Source of the DNA: an uncultured Saccharospirillaceae bacterium
GTDB lineage: Bacteria > Pseudomonadota > Gammaproteobacteria > Pseudomonadales > Oceanobacteraceae
Assembly: GCA_947503895.1 (NCBI GenBank)
Contig: CANNFT010000010.1
Span: forward strand, 62,001 to 126,000
Length of the DNA stretch: 64,000 nt
Direction of reading: 5' to 3'
Position numbers and translations under genes: made by a program. Position 1 is the first letter of the stretch. Every line of letters starts with the position of its first letter. Shown piece by piece: positions 9,168-18,973 of this stretch. Below the pieces are notes generated by a model. It was not told the DNA's origin, made no database searches, and saw nothing but the letters and a program-made list of their open reading frames with translations.

Positions 9168-10325
9168 ATGAGTCATATATTAAAGGAAAGAATTCCTGCT
9201 GCAGATGTTCAAGAGCCCAGAAAATGGAATCTTCCATACTGGACTGAGCCTGACCACTTAGTGGCACAAGAGGTCGCGGAGGTAGATGCATCAGAAGAAG
9301 ATATTGAGATTGAGCCGCTCACGGCCGAGCAACTAGAGCAGATACGACAAGAAGCTTATAACGAAGGGCTGGAACAAGGACTGGTTGAAGGTCGACAAAA
9401 GGGAGAGAAGTTAGGGTTTGAAAGTGGGCATAAAGAAGGATTTTCTGCCGGTGAAGAAGAGGGAAAGAAAGTTGGGTTTGATTCGGGTTATAAAGAAGGA
9501 GAGCAGACAGCAACCCAAGAAGGCAAGGCGCGTACCGATCAAAAAGTAGAAGAATTAACGACCCTCATGAAGAATCTGCTGTTACCGATTGAAGATCAAC
9601 GGCAACAGTTGGAGAGTGTCATATCTATGCTGGTGACAAACATAGCCGAAGCCGTGATTACCGAATCGCTCTCGCAAGGAAGTGAGCACATCGTTCATTT
9701 AACCAAGTTGGCGTTAGATGCTTTACCTGCTGGTTCAAAAAATTTGACGCTCTATGTTCATAGTAGTGACCTTCCTTATTTAGAGGCTGCGATTGAACAG
9801 TATAATTTAAATTGGGACCCCATCGAAGATGATCAATTAACACCGGGTGGCTGCAAAATAGAAACGGAACACAGCCTCATTGACTTTACATTAGAAAGTC
9901 GCTGGCAATTAGTATTGGAACAATTCAAAGAACAATTACTGGTGAGCGAACTTCAGGATTTTGAATTGGATGAGGAGCAAACATCAGAGAAACTGACGGA
10001 AAATGCCTCGAAGGAAATCATAGATGACGCTGCCGTACCGGATACTCATCATAACCAACAGCATGAAGACAGCACGCAAGCCTCGAACATAGATGCAGCC
10101 GCCGATGAACAAAATGAATCGGAAGATCTGACTTCGAATGCGTTAAAGACGGATATCCCCGACCGAACAGAAAACAGCGATGCTCAGGACGACATCAGCG
10201 ACGATCAGAGCATTCAACAAGGTGCTCCTGACCATCATGAAGCCGCTCTCGATAACGAACCAGATGCTGGTGACCAAGCGATTGAAAACCATTCAGAACA
10301 TAAAGATGAGCGCGATTCAGAATGA
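9168..10325 (+). CDS. fliH: Flagellar export ATPase regulator FliH with a long acidic tail
   Basis: FliH binds FliI, restrains its ATPase and docks it at the C ring. The N-terminal half contains the FliH hallmark GxxxG repeats (about 65-115: EGLEQG, EGRQKG, GFESGHKEG, GFDSGYKEG). The region to about residue 260 matches the FliH/YscL C domain. At 385 residues it is much longer than usual (about 230-260). The extra 120 or so residues at the end are low-complexity, rich in D, E, N, Q and H, and have no family I recognise. The frame is continuous to its stop and overlaps fliI by 4 nt (ATGA), so the tail appears to be translated. Confidence 0.9.
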   Translation: MSHILKERIPAADVQEPRKWNLPYWTEPDHLVAQEVAEVDASEEDIEIEPLTAEQLEQIRQEAYNEGLEQGLVEGRQKGEKLGFESGHKEGFSAGEEEGKKVGFDSGYKEGEQTATQEGKARTDQKVEELTTLMKNLLLPIEDQRQQLESVISMLVTNIAEAVITESLSQGSEHIVHLTKLALDALPAGSKNLTLYVHSSDLPYLEAAIEQYNLNWDPIEDDQLTPGGCKIETEHSLIDFTLESRWQLVLEQFKEQLLVSELQDFELDEEQTSEKLTENASKEIIDDAAVPDTHHNQQHEDSTQASNIDAAADEQNESEDLTSNALKTDIPDRTENSDAQDDISDDQSIQQGAPDHHEAALDNEPDAGDQAIENHSEHKDERDSE

Positions 10326-11659
10326 AAGTGCTGCATCAATTAGAATGGGTTGAGCGTAATACGTCATTTCACTGCGAACCTGTGGTGATGGGTCAGTTAA
10401 CAAGAATGATTGGTCTGACACTGGAGGCCGTTGGCTGTAAATTCAAAATCGGTGATCGCTGCATGGTACAAGAAGGTCAGCACGCGATTGAGGCTGAAGT
10501 CGTAGGGTTCGATCAAAATCGATATTTTTTAATGCCCATTGAACCCACACATGGCCTTTCTCCAGGAGCGACTGTCACACCGATCATTGGATCAGAGAAA
10601 ACGCCGCTCGGCGATGTACTGCTCGGACGCGTCATTAATGGTGCTGGCAGCCCCCTCGATAATAAAGGTCCAATCGTCAGCGCTTCACAAGGTTCACTGA
10701 CCCACGAAATCATCAACCCTATGGAACGCGCACCCATTCGAGAAACCATGGATGTCGGCATTCGCTCTATTAATGCATTGTTGTCAGTGGGTAAAGGACA
10801 GCGATTAGGATTATTTGCTGGCAGTGGTGTGGGTAAAAGTATGTTGCTAGGCATGATGACACGTTTTACCACCGCTGATATTTGTATTGTCGCGCTAGTG
10901 GGCGAACGAGGGCGAGAAGTACAAGAATTTATACAGGATATTCTGGGGGAAGAAGGGCTTAAAAAAGCGGTGGTGATCGCATCGCCTGCGGATGACTCGC
11001 CGATCATGCGAATGCGAGCAGCCTCTTTGGCCACCACGATTGCAGAACATTATCGTGATGAAGGCAAAGATGTCCTGTTACTTATGGACAGTTTAACCCG
11101 CTACGGACAGGCTCAACGTGAAGTGGCGTTGGCAGTGGGTGAACCGCCCGCAACCAAAGGTTATCCGCCATCGGTATTTGCAAAAATTCCTAAGCTGGTG
11201 GAAAGAGCGGGCAACGGCCCTCCGGGTGGAGGTTCAATCACCGCGTTCTATACCGTCTTAACAGAAGGCGATGATTTGCAAGACCCTATTGCAGATGCGG
11301 CAAGGGCTATTCTAGACGGGCATATTGTATTGAGTCGTCGTCTTGCAGAAGAGGGACATTATCCGGCGATTGATATTGAAGCCTCCATCAGTCGGGCCAT
11401 GCCGCATATTGTTAATCAAAAGATGCTCATGAAAGCGCAAAAGTTCAAGCATCTGTATAGCATCTATCAGCAAAACAAAGACTTAATCAGTGTCGGTGCA
11501 TACACACCGGGTAACAATTCTGATCTGGATTTAGCCGTGAAGCTTTTTCCGGTGTTACAGGCTTTTCTGGAGCAAAGGTTAGATGAAGCTTTTTCGATAC
11601 AAGAAAGTGAAGAAGGTTTAAATGCCATCGTGCATGTGCTCAATGAAGGCACCGCATGA
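10322..11659 (+). CDS. fliI: Flagellum-specific export ATPase FliI
   Basis: The 445-residue protein is an F1-beta-like ATPase. The P-loop GSGVGKS is at 167-173, Walker B-like 'VLLLMDSLTRYGQAQREV' lies near 250, and the FliI/YscN signature 'PPATKGYPPSVFAKIPKLVERAG' follows in continuous sequence. It energises delivery of export substrates to the FlhA/FlhB gate with FliH and FliJ. It overlaps both fliH and fliJ by 4 nt (ATGA at each junction), so the three are translationally coupled. Confidence 0.97.
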   Translation: MKVLHQLEWVERNTSFHCEPVVMGQLTRMIGLTLEAVGCKFKIGDRCMVQEGQHAIEAEVVGFDQNRYFLMPIEPTHGLSPGATVTPIIGSEKTPLGDVLLGRVINGAGSPLDNKGPIVSASQGSLTHEIINPMERAPIRETMDVGIRSINALLSVGKGQRLGLFAGSGVGKSMLLGMMTRFTTADICIVALVGERGREVQEFIQDILGEEGLKKAVVIASPADDSPIMRMRAASLATTIAEHYRDEGKDVLLLMDSLTRYGQAQREVALAVGEPPATKGYPPSVFAKIPKLVERAGNGPPGGGSITAFYTVLTEGDDLQDPIADAARAILDGHIVLSRRLAEEGHYPAIDIEASISRAMPHIVNQKMLMKAQKFKHLYSIYQQNKDLISVGAYTPGNNSDLDLAVKLFPVLQAFLEQRLDEAFSIQESEEGLNAIVHVLNEGTA

Positions 11660-12111
11660 GCGAATCCAGAGCTCGGCGACTGAACCCGTTAATCAATATC
11701 GCTGAGCAAGCCGTACAAGAAGCGCTTGTGTATTTGGGCAAAATACAGCGAGAACTGGCGGAGGAGATTGAGCGAAAAGATGCGCTCTCATTGTACGAAA
11801 AAGAGTATCAACTCAGTTTCGCTCATAAGGGAAAAGGCGGCATAAGTGGTGCCGATATTCAACAGTTTGAATCCTTTCTATTGCAAATACACTCCGCATT
11901 AAAGCAGCAAGCAGGCCAAATTAGCCGCATCGAATCAAAATTAGAAAAAGCTCAAAATGTTTATATAAGACTTAAACAAAGATTAGAAAGTTATAAAAAG
12001 CTCAAAACCCGTCTCACAGAGCAAGCGATTGCGTCAGAGAATCGTCAATTACAAAAGTTACTGGATGAAATTGGCATGCAGCTATATAGAAGCCATTCCG
12101 AAACACGTTAA
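11656..12111 (+). CDS. fliJ: Flagellar export protein FliJ
   Basis: The 151-residue, charged, almost wholly helical protein has the coiled-coil character of FliJ, which inserts into the FliI hexamer like the gamma subunit of F1. Sequence conservation in the family is low, so the call rests on size, coiled coil (about 10-50 and 70-140) and position directly after fliI with an ATGA overlap. It ends the fliHIJ unit. The next genes belong to a chemosensory cluster rather than to fliK. Confidence 0.87.
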   Translation: MSESRARRLNPLINIAEQAVQEALVYLGKIQRELAEEIERKDALSLYEKEYQLSFAHKGKGGISGADIQQFESFLLQIHSALKQQAGQISRIESKLEKAQNVYIRLKQRLESYKKLKTRLTEQAIASENRQLQKLLDEIGMQLYRSHSETR

Positions 12112-12177
12112 CCTGATTTTTTCTCACTCCATAATCAAACACCCTAACTAGCAAGCTAAATATTTGCGTCTAATCTT

Positions 12178-12483
12178 ATGGTAAATACCCATAAAGCGGA
12201 CGAATTTATGGATGCAGAGACATTAAGCCTTGAAGGGAAGAGCACGATCATTCGAGCGGAAGAGTTACACGCGAAAATGGAAGAGCTTTTAATGGGTGGC
12301 GTAGATGTGTCGGTGGATTTGTCGGCAGTTGAGCAAATCGATACCAGTGCTTTACAGCTGCTTTTGGGATTTCAACGCGCGTTCAAAGAACAAGACCGAA
12401 AATTGCAATGGGTAAAGCCTTCTGAAACCGTTCTATCCGCCGTTAAATTAACGGGTTTGGGTCCTGTTTTGGGAATGAGTTAA
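12178..12483 (+). CDS. STAS-domain protein at the head of the second che cluster
   Basis: The 101-residue protein is a single STAS domain of the anti-sigma-factor-antagonist type. It has VDLSAVEQIDTSALQLLLG, with the conserved Ser of the D(S/T)SxL motif that is phosphorylated in relatives. STAS proteins accompany some chemosensory clusters (for example Vibrio cholerae cluster III), where their role is poorly known. An alternative start is ATG 12208, which has AAGCGGA upstream, while the first ATG at 12178 has a weak ribosome site. It lies 23 nt upstream of cheY and is probably co-transcribed with the cluster through cheB. Confidence 0.8.
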   Translation: MVNTHKADEFMDAETLSLEGKSTIIRAEELHAKMEELLMGGVDVSVDLSAVEQIDTSALQLLLGFQRAFKEQDRKLQWVKPSETVLSAVKLTGLGPVLGMS

Positions 12484-12506
12484 CTGTTAAAAAATGGAGT
12501 GTCTAT

Positions 12507-12869
12507 ATGGCCAAAATTCTTGCCGTCGATGATTCAGCGTCCATGCGTCAAATGGTAACGTTTACGCTCAAAGGAGCCGGTCATGAAGTACTAGAGGCCA
12601 GTGATGGTGTACAGGCATTAGGCATTGCAAAAACACAGCCAATGGATTTGGTGCTGTCTGATGTCAATATGCCCAATATGGATGGAATTGAATTATGTCG
12701 TAATTTAAGACAGCTCCCAAGTTATAAATTCACCCCGATCTTAATGCTAACGACAGAATCCGCAGGCGATAAAAAAACCGAAGGGAAGGCTGCAGGCGCG
12801 ACGGGTTGGATCGTAAAACCGTTCAATCCTGACCAATTACTTACCACGATTAAGAAAGTACTGGGATAG
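12507..12869 (+). CDS. cheY: CheY-type response regulator of the second chemosensory system
   Basis: The 120-residue protein is a stand-alone receiver with the acidic pair DD at 8-9, the phospho-acceptor Asp in LVLSDVNMPNMDG (about 53), Thr in LMLTTES and Lys in IVKPF. It closely resembles CheY proteins encoded first in Pseudomonas cluster II-like systems rather than the motor-binding CheY at 38847. GGAG lies upstream of the ATG. Two nucleotides separate it from cheA. Confidence 0.93.
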   Translation: MAKILAVDDSASMRQMVTFTLKGAGHEVLEASDGVQALGIAKTQPMDLVLSDVNMPNMDGIELCRNLRQLPSYKFTPILMLTTESAGDKKTEGKAAGATGWIVKPFNPDQLLTTIKKVLG

Positions 12870-12871
12870 TT

Positions 12872-14986
12872 ATGAGTGTCGATCTGAGTCAGTTTCACCA
12901 AGTATTTTTTGAGGAAAGCTACGAAGGCTTAGATGCCATGGAAAATGGCTTACTCAATATGGATATGGATGATATTGACAGTGAAGTGATTAATACCATT
13001 TTCCGGTCAGCTCATTCTATCAAGGGCGGTGCCGGTACGTTTGGTTTTAATCAAATTACTGGGTTTACTCATGTCGTTGAAACGGTACTCGATGAAATTC
13101 GCGGCGGCGACCGCAAGATGGACCAATCGTTACTCGATATACTCTTGGCATCCGTCGATTGTTTAAGAGGTCTGCTCCAAGATTTGCAATCAGGCGATGA
13201 GCCGGAAATGGATACGGCGAACGAACTGAAAGCAAAATTTGAAGCCATATTGTCTGGGCAAACGGAAGGTTCGGCACCCTCGTCAAATGGTGCGAGTGAC
13301 TCAGGCAATAGTCAATCTGGAAATGAAGATCAGAACGGATCAACGCCCGATGGAGGAGGTGAAGGTTGGTTTATTCGTTTTATTCCAGAGCCCCAACTGC
13401 TTCAGTCAGGTAACGAGCCTGTTCGAATGTTTCGTCAATTAGAGGAAGTGTCCGAAGGGAAAATGGACGTTAAAGTCTTCCACGATAAAATGCCAACCCT
13501 TTCTGCAATGAATCCTGAGCATTGTTATTTGTCTTGGGAAATCACCATCAAAAAAAATGTCGATCGGGCTCAAATTGATGAGGTCTTTGAGTGGGTAATT
13601 GATGATGCTGAAGTGCATATTGAGCCACTGGTGGGCACGACGTTAACCGAGGAACCAGCACCTGCTTCGCCGGCAGAAGTCGAAAAACCTAGTGATCTGG
13701 TGACGAGCGCAGCGAAAGAAAAAGTGCCCGAAAAAGCAGATACTAAAGCGGCAAAAAAACCACCGTCCTCACCGCAAACTCAAGAAAGTTCATCGATCCG
13801 CGTTAGCATTGATAAAGTCGACAGTTTAATCAACATGGTTGGCGAATTGGTCATTACGCAATCTATGTTGGGCCAGCTTGGTCAAAACTTTGATATAAGC
13901 CGTATACAACGATTACAAGAAGGACTGGCTCAGCTCGAACACAACACCCGAGAATTGCAAGAAAGTGTAATGAAAATTCGGATGATGCCGATTAGCTTCG
14001 TATTTAGCCGCTTTCCGCGGCTAGTACGAGATACCAGCCGAATTTTAAATAAAAAGATCGAATTGGTGATGTCTGGTGAGTCAACAGAACTGGACAAAAC
14101 GGTGATGGAAAAAATTGGTGATCCGTTGGTGCACCTTATACGAAATTCCATGGATCATGGAATAGAAACCCCAGATAAACGCGTTGCAAATGGAAAGAGC
14201 GAAACAGGCACTGTAAAACTGACGGCTTATCATCAAAGCGGCAATATTGTAATTGAAATAAAAGACGATGGTGCAGGGCTCAATAAAGAAAAAATTCTGA
14301 GTAAAGCGATTGAGAATGGCTTAATTACAGAGGATCAAACCTTAACCGATGAACAAGTCCACGATTTAATATTTCAGCCAGGGTTTTCGACCGCTGACCA
14401 AGTCAGTGACTTATCCGGTAGAGGTGTGGGAATGGATGTTGTTCGACGAAATATCAGCGCACTCAATGGTACGGTTGAAGTTGAGTCGTTTCCCGGTAAA
14501 GGATCGAGTTTTATTATCCGTTTACCACTGACCTTGGCCATACTCGATGGTCAATTGGTTAGCGTGGGTGATCAAACCTTTATCTTCCCATTAGTGAGCA
14601 TTGTTGAGTCCATTCAGCTAGAGGGGCGAGATTTAAATAATGTGGGGGGCTACTCGGATGTGTTATTGCTGCGAGATGAGTATGTACCCATTATCCCACT
14701 GAGCGGCACATTCAATCTTAATGTTGAGTCAAAAACGCTTGAAGAGAGCATTATTGTAGTGGTGGAAACAGAAGGTGAAAAAATCGGTGTGGTCGTGGAT
14801 GAGTTAATGGGACAGCAGCAAGTTGTCATTAAAAGTTTGGAAGAGAATTATAAACGTATTGAAGGCATTTCGGGTGCCACAATTTTAGGTGACGGAACGG
14901 TCGCATTAATCATAGACATCAGTGGGTTAGCGAAAATGGCGGGTGTATCAATTAAACATCTAGATGCCTCAACCATTGCGGCTTAA
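12872..14986 (+). CDS. cheA: Chemotaxis histidine kinase CheA (second system)
   Basis: The 704-residue kinase has an N-terminal Hpt domain with the phospho-accepting His48 (FRSAHSIKGGAG). An acidic/Ser-rich linker and a P2-like segment follow (about 160-255), then a P3 dimerisation domain (about 310-370), a HATPase domain (N box HLIRNSMDHGIE, G1 DDGAG, G2 GRGVGMDVV) and a CheW-like C-terminal domain. It should be activated by the receptor at 15550 through CheW and phosphorylate the adjacent CheY and CheB. It is distinct from the motor-system CheA at 40216, being shorter and lacking its Pro/Ala-rich linker. Confidence 0.95.
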   Translation: MSVDLSQFHQVFFEESYEGLDAMENGLLNMDMDDIDSEVINTIFRSAHSIKGGAGTFGFNQITGFTHVVETVLDEIRGGDRKMDQSLLDILLASVDCLRGLLQDLQSGDEPEMDTANELKAKFEAILSGQTEGSAPSSNGASDSGNSQSGNEDQNGSTPDGGGEGWFIRFIPEPQLLQSGNEPVRMFRQLEEVSEGKMDVKVFHDKMPTLSAMNPEHCYLSWEITIKKNVDRAQIDEVFEWVIDDAEVHIEPLVGTTLTEEPAPASPAEVEKPSDLVTSAAKEKVPEKADTKAAKKPPSSPQTQESSSIRVSIDKVDSLINMVGELVITQSMLGQLGQNFDISRIQRLQEGLAQLEHNTRELQESVMKIRMMPISFVFSRFPRLVRDTSRILNKKIELVMSGESTELDKTVMEKIGDPLVHLIRNSMDHGIETPDKRVANGKSETGTVKLTAYHQSGNIVIEIKDDGAGLNKEKILSKAIENGLITEDQTLTDEQVHDLIFQPGFSTADQVSDLSGRGVGMDVVRRNISALNGTVEVESFPGKGSSFIIRLPLTLAILDGQLVSVGDQTFIFPLVSIVESIQLEGRDLNNVGGYSDVLLLRDEYVPIIPLSGTFNLNVESKTLEESIIVVVETEGEKIGVVVDELMGQQQVVIKSLEENYKRIEGISGATILGDGTVALIIDISGLAKMAGVSIKHLDASTIAA

Positions 14987-15043
14987 TCCAATAGATAGAG
15001 CGCGGTGAAGACCATCGAAATCGTCAAGTAGGAGTGTAGTGGT

Positions 15044-15535
15044 ATGGGTGCCGCTGAGGAAACAATGGAGCAGGGTAATGGAACGCCCCATGATGAATTG
15101 GCTACTGAACAGTATCTAACCTTTATTATGGATAACGAAGAGTACGGCGTTGACATACTCGCCGTGCAAGAGATACGTGGCTGGGAAGAGGCTACCCCCG
15201 TTCCTAATACTGCACCCCATCTGAGAGGCGTGATTAATCTTCGCGGCACCATTGTTCCGATTATTGATTTGAGACTGCGCTTTAACATCGAAGCCATTGA
15301 ATATGGTGAAGCGACGGTTGTCGTTGTGCTAAAAATTAAAACCGATAAAGGTCATCGAACGATGGGGATTATCGTCGATGCAATATCCGATGTATACGAT
15401 GTGCCCATTGAAGATGTAAAAAACACTGGAATGGGTGATAACGCAAATGTTCGTTTTATCAAGGGGTTGGTCACTGTGAAAAAAAGGATGGTGATCCTAT
15501 TAGAGCTTGAGAAATTATTAACAATTGATGATTGA
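15044..15535 (+). CDS. cheW: Chemotaxis coupling protein CheW (second system)
   Basis: The 163-residue CheW domain shows the usual core: 'YLTFIMDNEEYGVDILAVQEI' split across strands 1-2, 'PHLRGVINLRGTIVPIIDL' in the middle, and 'ILLELEKLL' at the end. It couples receptor to CheA. A short acidic N-terminal extension of about 20 residues precedes the fold. The gene lies between cheA and its receptor, with 14 nt to the receptor start, which is the order found in Pseudomonas cluster II. Confidence 0.94.
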   Translation: MGAAEETMEQGNGTPHDELATEQYLTFIMDNEEYGVDILAVQEIRGWEEATPVPNTAPHLRGVINLRGTIVPIIDLRLRFNIEAIEYGEATVVVVLKIKTDKGHRTMGIIVDAISDVYDVPIEDVKNTGMGDNANVRFIKGLVTVKKRMVILLELEKLLTIDD

Positions 15536-15549
15536 TGAGGAATTAGAAA

Positions 15550-18500
15550 ATGGACGGAATAGCACGATTGAGTGTCCAGTATAAATTAATATTACCCTGG
15601 CTACTGCCGGCTGTAGGATTGGTTTACCTGTATGCCAGCTTGCCTGAATCAGTCGGTATGAATGCGTTGATCATCCTTAGTTTGCTCACACTTGCAGGTA
15701 TGATTGCGAGTTGGTTATCAGGGCGTCGAATATTAATCGGTATGACACAGGCAGTAAAGTGCATTAATGGAATAGCCAATCGTGATTTTACCTATGCGCC
15801 CGAAATGAGTGGGCGTGATGAAATCTCTCATCTTATTTATGCCTTGGTTAATCTCAGTAAATCCAATAAAAGTTTACTTCAAGGTGATGGTGGAAGTGAA
15901 AGCTCTGTATTTGATAATGCCGGAAAAGTATTAGCGATCAATAAATCTTTAGCCGTCATCGAATTCAATATGGATGGCACCATCATTAATGCTAATGATA
16001 ACTTCTTAAATGTCATGGGGTATCGGCTGGACGAGGTAAAAGGGAAACACCACAGCATATTCGTTGATTCCGAAACCAAAAACAGTGTCGAATATAGAGA
16101 ATTTTGGGAGAAGCTAAATCGTGGGGAATTTGAATCAAGAGAGTATAGAAGAGTAAGGAAAGACGGTGGAGAGGTTTGGATTCATGCATCCTATAACCCA
16201 ATTTTTGACGCGGACAACAAACCCTACAAGGTGGTTAAATTTGCATCTGATATCACGATTCAAAAGCAAGAGTCGGTTGATGACAAAGGGCAAATTGATG
16301 CGATCAATAAGTCTCAGGCCGTCATAGAGTTTAATATGGATGGCACCATTATCACCGCGAATGATAACTTCTTGAATGCGATGGGTTACTCGCTAAAAGA
16401 AGTACAAGGAAAGCACCATAGTATTTTTGTTGAGCCAAAATTCAAAGAATCTAGGGAATATGCACAATTTTGGGAGTCTCTAAATCGAGGTGAGTTTGAG
16501 TCAAAAGAATATAAGCGTTTAGCCAAGGGGGGGCGAGAAATATGGATACAAGCGTCATACAACCCAATCATTGGTTTAGACGGCAAGCCCTACAAGGTCG
16601 TGAAGTTTGCAAGTGATATTACCGAACAAAAAATCGAGTCAGCTGAAAATACAGGAAAAATAAATGCCATTAGTAAAGCTCAGGCCGTTATTGAGTTTAA
16701 TATGGATGGCACCATCATCACGGCAAATAAAAACTTCCTAGATACCGTTGGATATACGCTGGATGAAATTAAGGGCAAGCATCACAAAATGTTTGTTGAG
16801 CCTAATGAACGCGATAGCGTTGAATATGGCCAATTTTGGGAGAAACTAAATCGAGGTGAATTTGAATCGAACGAATACAAGCGAATCGGTAAAGGCGGTA
16901 AGGAAATTTGGATTCAAGCGACCTACAACCCGATATTAGACTTAAACGGTGACTCCATAAAAGTAGTGAAATATGCCACTGATGTCACTGCACAGCGTTT
17001 GGCCATTGTTGAAAACACCCGAGTGAGAAGGGCACTGGATGCATGTTCAGCATCCTGTTTAATGATCGCAGATGAAAATTATGATCTCGTTTATACCAAT
17101 AAAGGTGTTAACGAAATGTTTGTAACAGCAGAATCTGAGATTAAAAAAGATATTCCCAGTTTTAGAGCGGATAATGTATTGGGTGCGAGCATTGATATCT
17201 TCCATAAAAAGCCGAGTTATCAAAGATCCATGTTGGATAATCTAACATCAAGCCATGAGGCGGAACTGGAGCTAGGCAGTCGAACCTTCTCATTAATTGT
17301 TAACCCTGTACTGGATGAAAATGGCGTGCGGTTGGGGACCGTCGTAGAGTGGACAGATCGAACAGAAGAATTGGCACGATTGAGAACTGAAAAGAAAATG
17401 GCCGATGAGAATGCGCGTATTCGATTGGCGCTAGACTCAGCCACGGTGAACACCATGATCGCCGACCCAGATTTTAATGTTATTTATATGAATGAATCGG
17501 TCACGGACATGCTGGTTGATGCTCAGCAAGATATTCGTACTGAATTGCCTAGCTTTGATGCACGAAAAGTCATCGGCAGCAATATTGATATTTATCATAA
17601 AAATCCTGCCCATCAGCGGTCAATGGTGAAAGCCTTAGATAATACGTACAAAACCGAAATTCATTTGGGCGGTCGTACATTTGGTTTAACGGCCAACCCC
17701 ATTAAGAATGATCATGGTGAAAGAATCGGAACGGTTGTGGAATGGAATGACCGTACACAAGAAGTCATGGTCGAAAAAGAAGTGGATAACATCATCGAAT
17801 CGGCCGGCCGAGGCGATCTGAGTCAACGAATTTCACTGGATGGTAAGGTTGGGTTCTTCAAAGGGCTATCAGAAGGCTTGAACCGGTTGGTCGGCATTGC
17901 AGAAAATGTGATAAACGATACCGCGAGAGTGTTGGATGCCATGGCGCACGGCAAACTAGATGAGCGTATTGTCGCAGATTATGAAGGCATCTTTGGCAAA
18001 CTCAAACAAGATGCCAATACGACAGGTGACAAACTTACGGATGTAATTGGGCGCATTCGCCAATCAGCATCCACGGTATCCACTGGTTCAAGTGAAATTG
18101 CGCAAGGTAATACAGATTTAAGTCAGAGAACAGAAGAGCAGGCATCATCGCTAGAAGAAACTGCATCCAGTATGGAGGAAATGACCAGCTCGGTGAAACA
18201 AACCAGTGAAAATGCTTCTCATGCAAATGAATTGGCGAGCAATGCGCAGGAAAGAGCACGCAAAGGTGGTGAGGTGGTGAGTCGAGCCGTCACCGCTATG
18301 GATGAAATTAATTCATCCAGCAAAAAAATCGCCGATATTATTGGTGTGATCGATGAGATTGCTTTCCAAACTAATCTCTTAGCACTGAACGCTGCTGTCG
18401 AAGCCGCAAGGGCTGGTGAGCAAGGTAAAGGGTTTGCAGTAGTAGCAGGTGAGGTTAGAAATCTTGCACAGCGTTCTGCCGGTGCAGCAAAAGAAATTAA

Positions 18501-18957
18501 AGATCTAATAAGAGATAGCGTTGAGAAAGTGGGCAATGGTACAGATTTGGTTAATGAATCGGGTACGACGCTGACGGAAATTGTTGAGGCGGTTGAAAAA
18601 GTCACAAAAATGATCAAAGAAATTAGCGATGCATCTGAAGAGCAGGCATCCGGAATTGATCAAGTGAATAAAGCGATCAGTCAAATGGATGAAATGACTC
18701 AGCAAAATGCGGCGCTGGTAGAGGAGGCTTCCGCTGCGAGCGAAACCATGATGGAGCAGGCGAAAAACATGCTCGATCTGGTTGGGTTTTTTCAAATGGC
18801 AGCCGGCTCGGACATAGCACCCATGCAAATGGGTGGTGGAGCTTCTGCCCCTCAGGCTTCACGACCTAGACCGTCGGCAGCCGCACCGTCGGCCGCTCCT
18901 TCTCGAGACAGCCGTCCTTCGGTTTCAGACGATGATGATGACTGGCAAGAATTTTAA
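15550..18957 (+). CDS. Methyl-accepting chemotaxis protein with five PAS domains and a CheR-tethering C-terminus
   Basis: The 1135-residue receptor has two short hydrophobic segments near the start (about 12-30 and 36-56) with almost no periplasmic loop. Three nearly identical PAS domains follow (about 130-490, a 121-residue period with EFNMDGTII.AN in each). Two further, mutually similar PAS domains lie at about 490-740, then HAMP-like segments and a methyl-accepting signalling domain with the tip 'DEIAFQTNLLALNAAVEAARAGE' region. It ends in a flexible Pro/Ala/Ser linker and D-W-Q-E-F, matching the xWxxF pentapeptide that tethers CheR, as in Pseudomonas McpB/Aer2 (GWEEF). A cytosolic ligand (redox, oxygen or a small molecule) is likely but unproven. 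Confidence 0.95.
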   Translation: MDGIARLSVQYKLILPWLLPAVGLVYLYASLPESVGMNALIILSLLTLAGMIASWLSGRRILIGMTQAVKCINGIANRDFTYAPEMSGRDEISHLIYALVNLSKSNKSLLQGDGGSESSVFDNAGKVLAINKSLAVIEFNMDGTIINANDNFLNVMGYRLDEVKGKHHSIFVDSETKNSVEYREFWEKLNRGEFESREYRRVRKDGGEVWIHASYNPIFDADNKPYKVVKFASDITIQKQESVDDKGQIDAINKSQAVIEFNMDGTIITANDNFLNAMGYSLKEVQGKHHSIFVEPKFKESREYAQFWESLNRGEFESKEYKRLAKGGREIWIQASYNPIIGLDGKPYKVVKFASDITEQKIESAENTGKINAISKAQAVIEFNMDGTIITANKNFLDTVGYTLDEIKGKHHKMFVEPNERDSVEYGQFWEKLNRGEFESNEYKRIGKGGKEIWIQATYNPILDLNGDSIKVVKYATDVTAQRLAIVENTRVRRALDACSASCLMIADENYDLVYTNKGVNEMFVTAESEIKKDIPSFRADNVLGASIDIFHKKPSYQRSMLDNLTSSHEAELELGSRTFSLIVNPVLDENGVRLGTVVEWTDRTEELARLRTEKKMADENARIRLALDSATVNTMIADPDFNVIYMNESVTDMLVDAQQDIRTELPSFDARKVIGSNIDIYHKNPAHQRSMVKALDNTYKTEIHLGGRTFGLTANPIKNDHGERIGTVVEWNDRTQEVMVEKEVDNIIESAGRGDLSQRISLDGKVGFFKGLSEGLNRLVGIAENVINDTARVLDAMAHGKLDERIVADYEGIFGKLKQDANTTGDKLTDVIGRIRQSASTVSTGSSEIAQGNTDLSQRTEEQASSLEETASSMEEMTSSVKQTSENASHANELASNAQERARKGGEVVSRAVTAMDEINSSSKKIADIIGVIDEIAFQTNLLALNAAVEAARAGEQGKGFAVVAGEVRNLAQRSAGAAKEIKDLIRDSVEKVGNGTDLVNESGTTLTEIVEAVEKVTKMIKEISDASEEQASGIDQVNKAISQMDEMTQQNAALVEEASAASETMMEQAKNMLDLVGFFQMAAGSDIAPMQMGGGASAPQASRPRPSAAAPSAAPSRDSRPSVSDDDDDWQEF

Positions 18958-18973
18958 AAAATGGCCATTGTAC

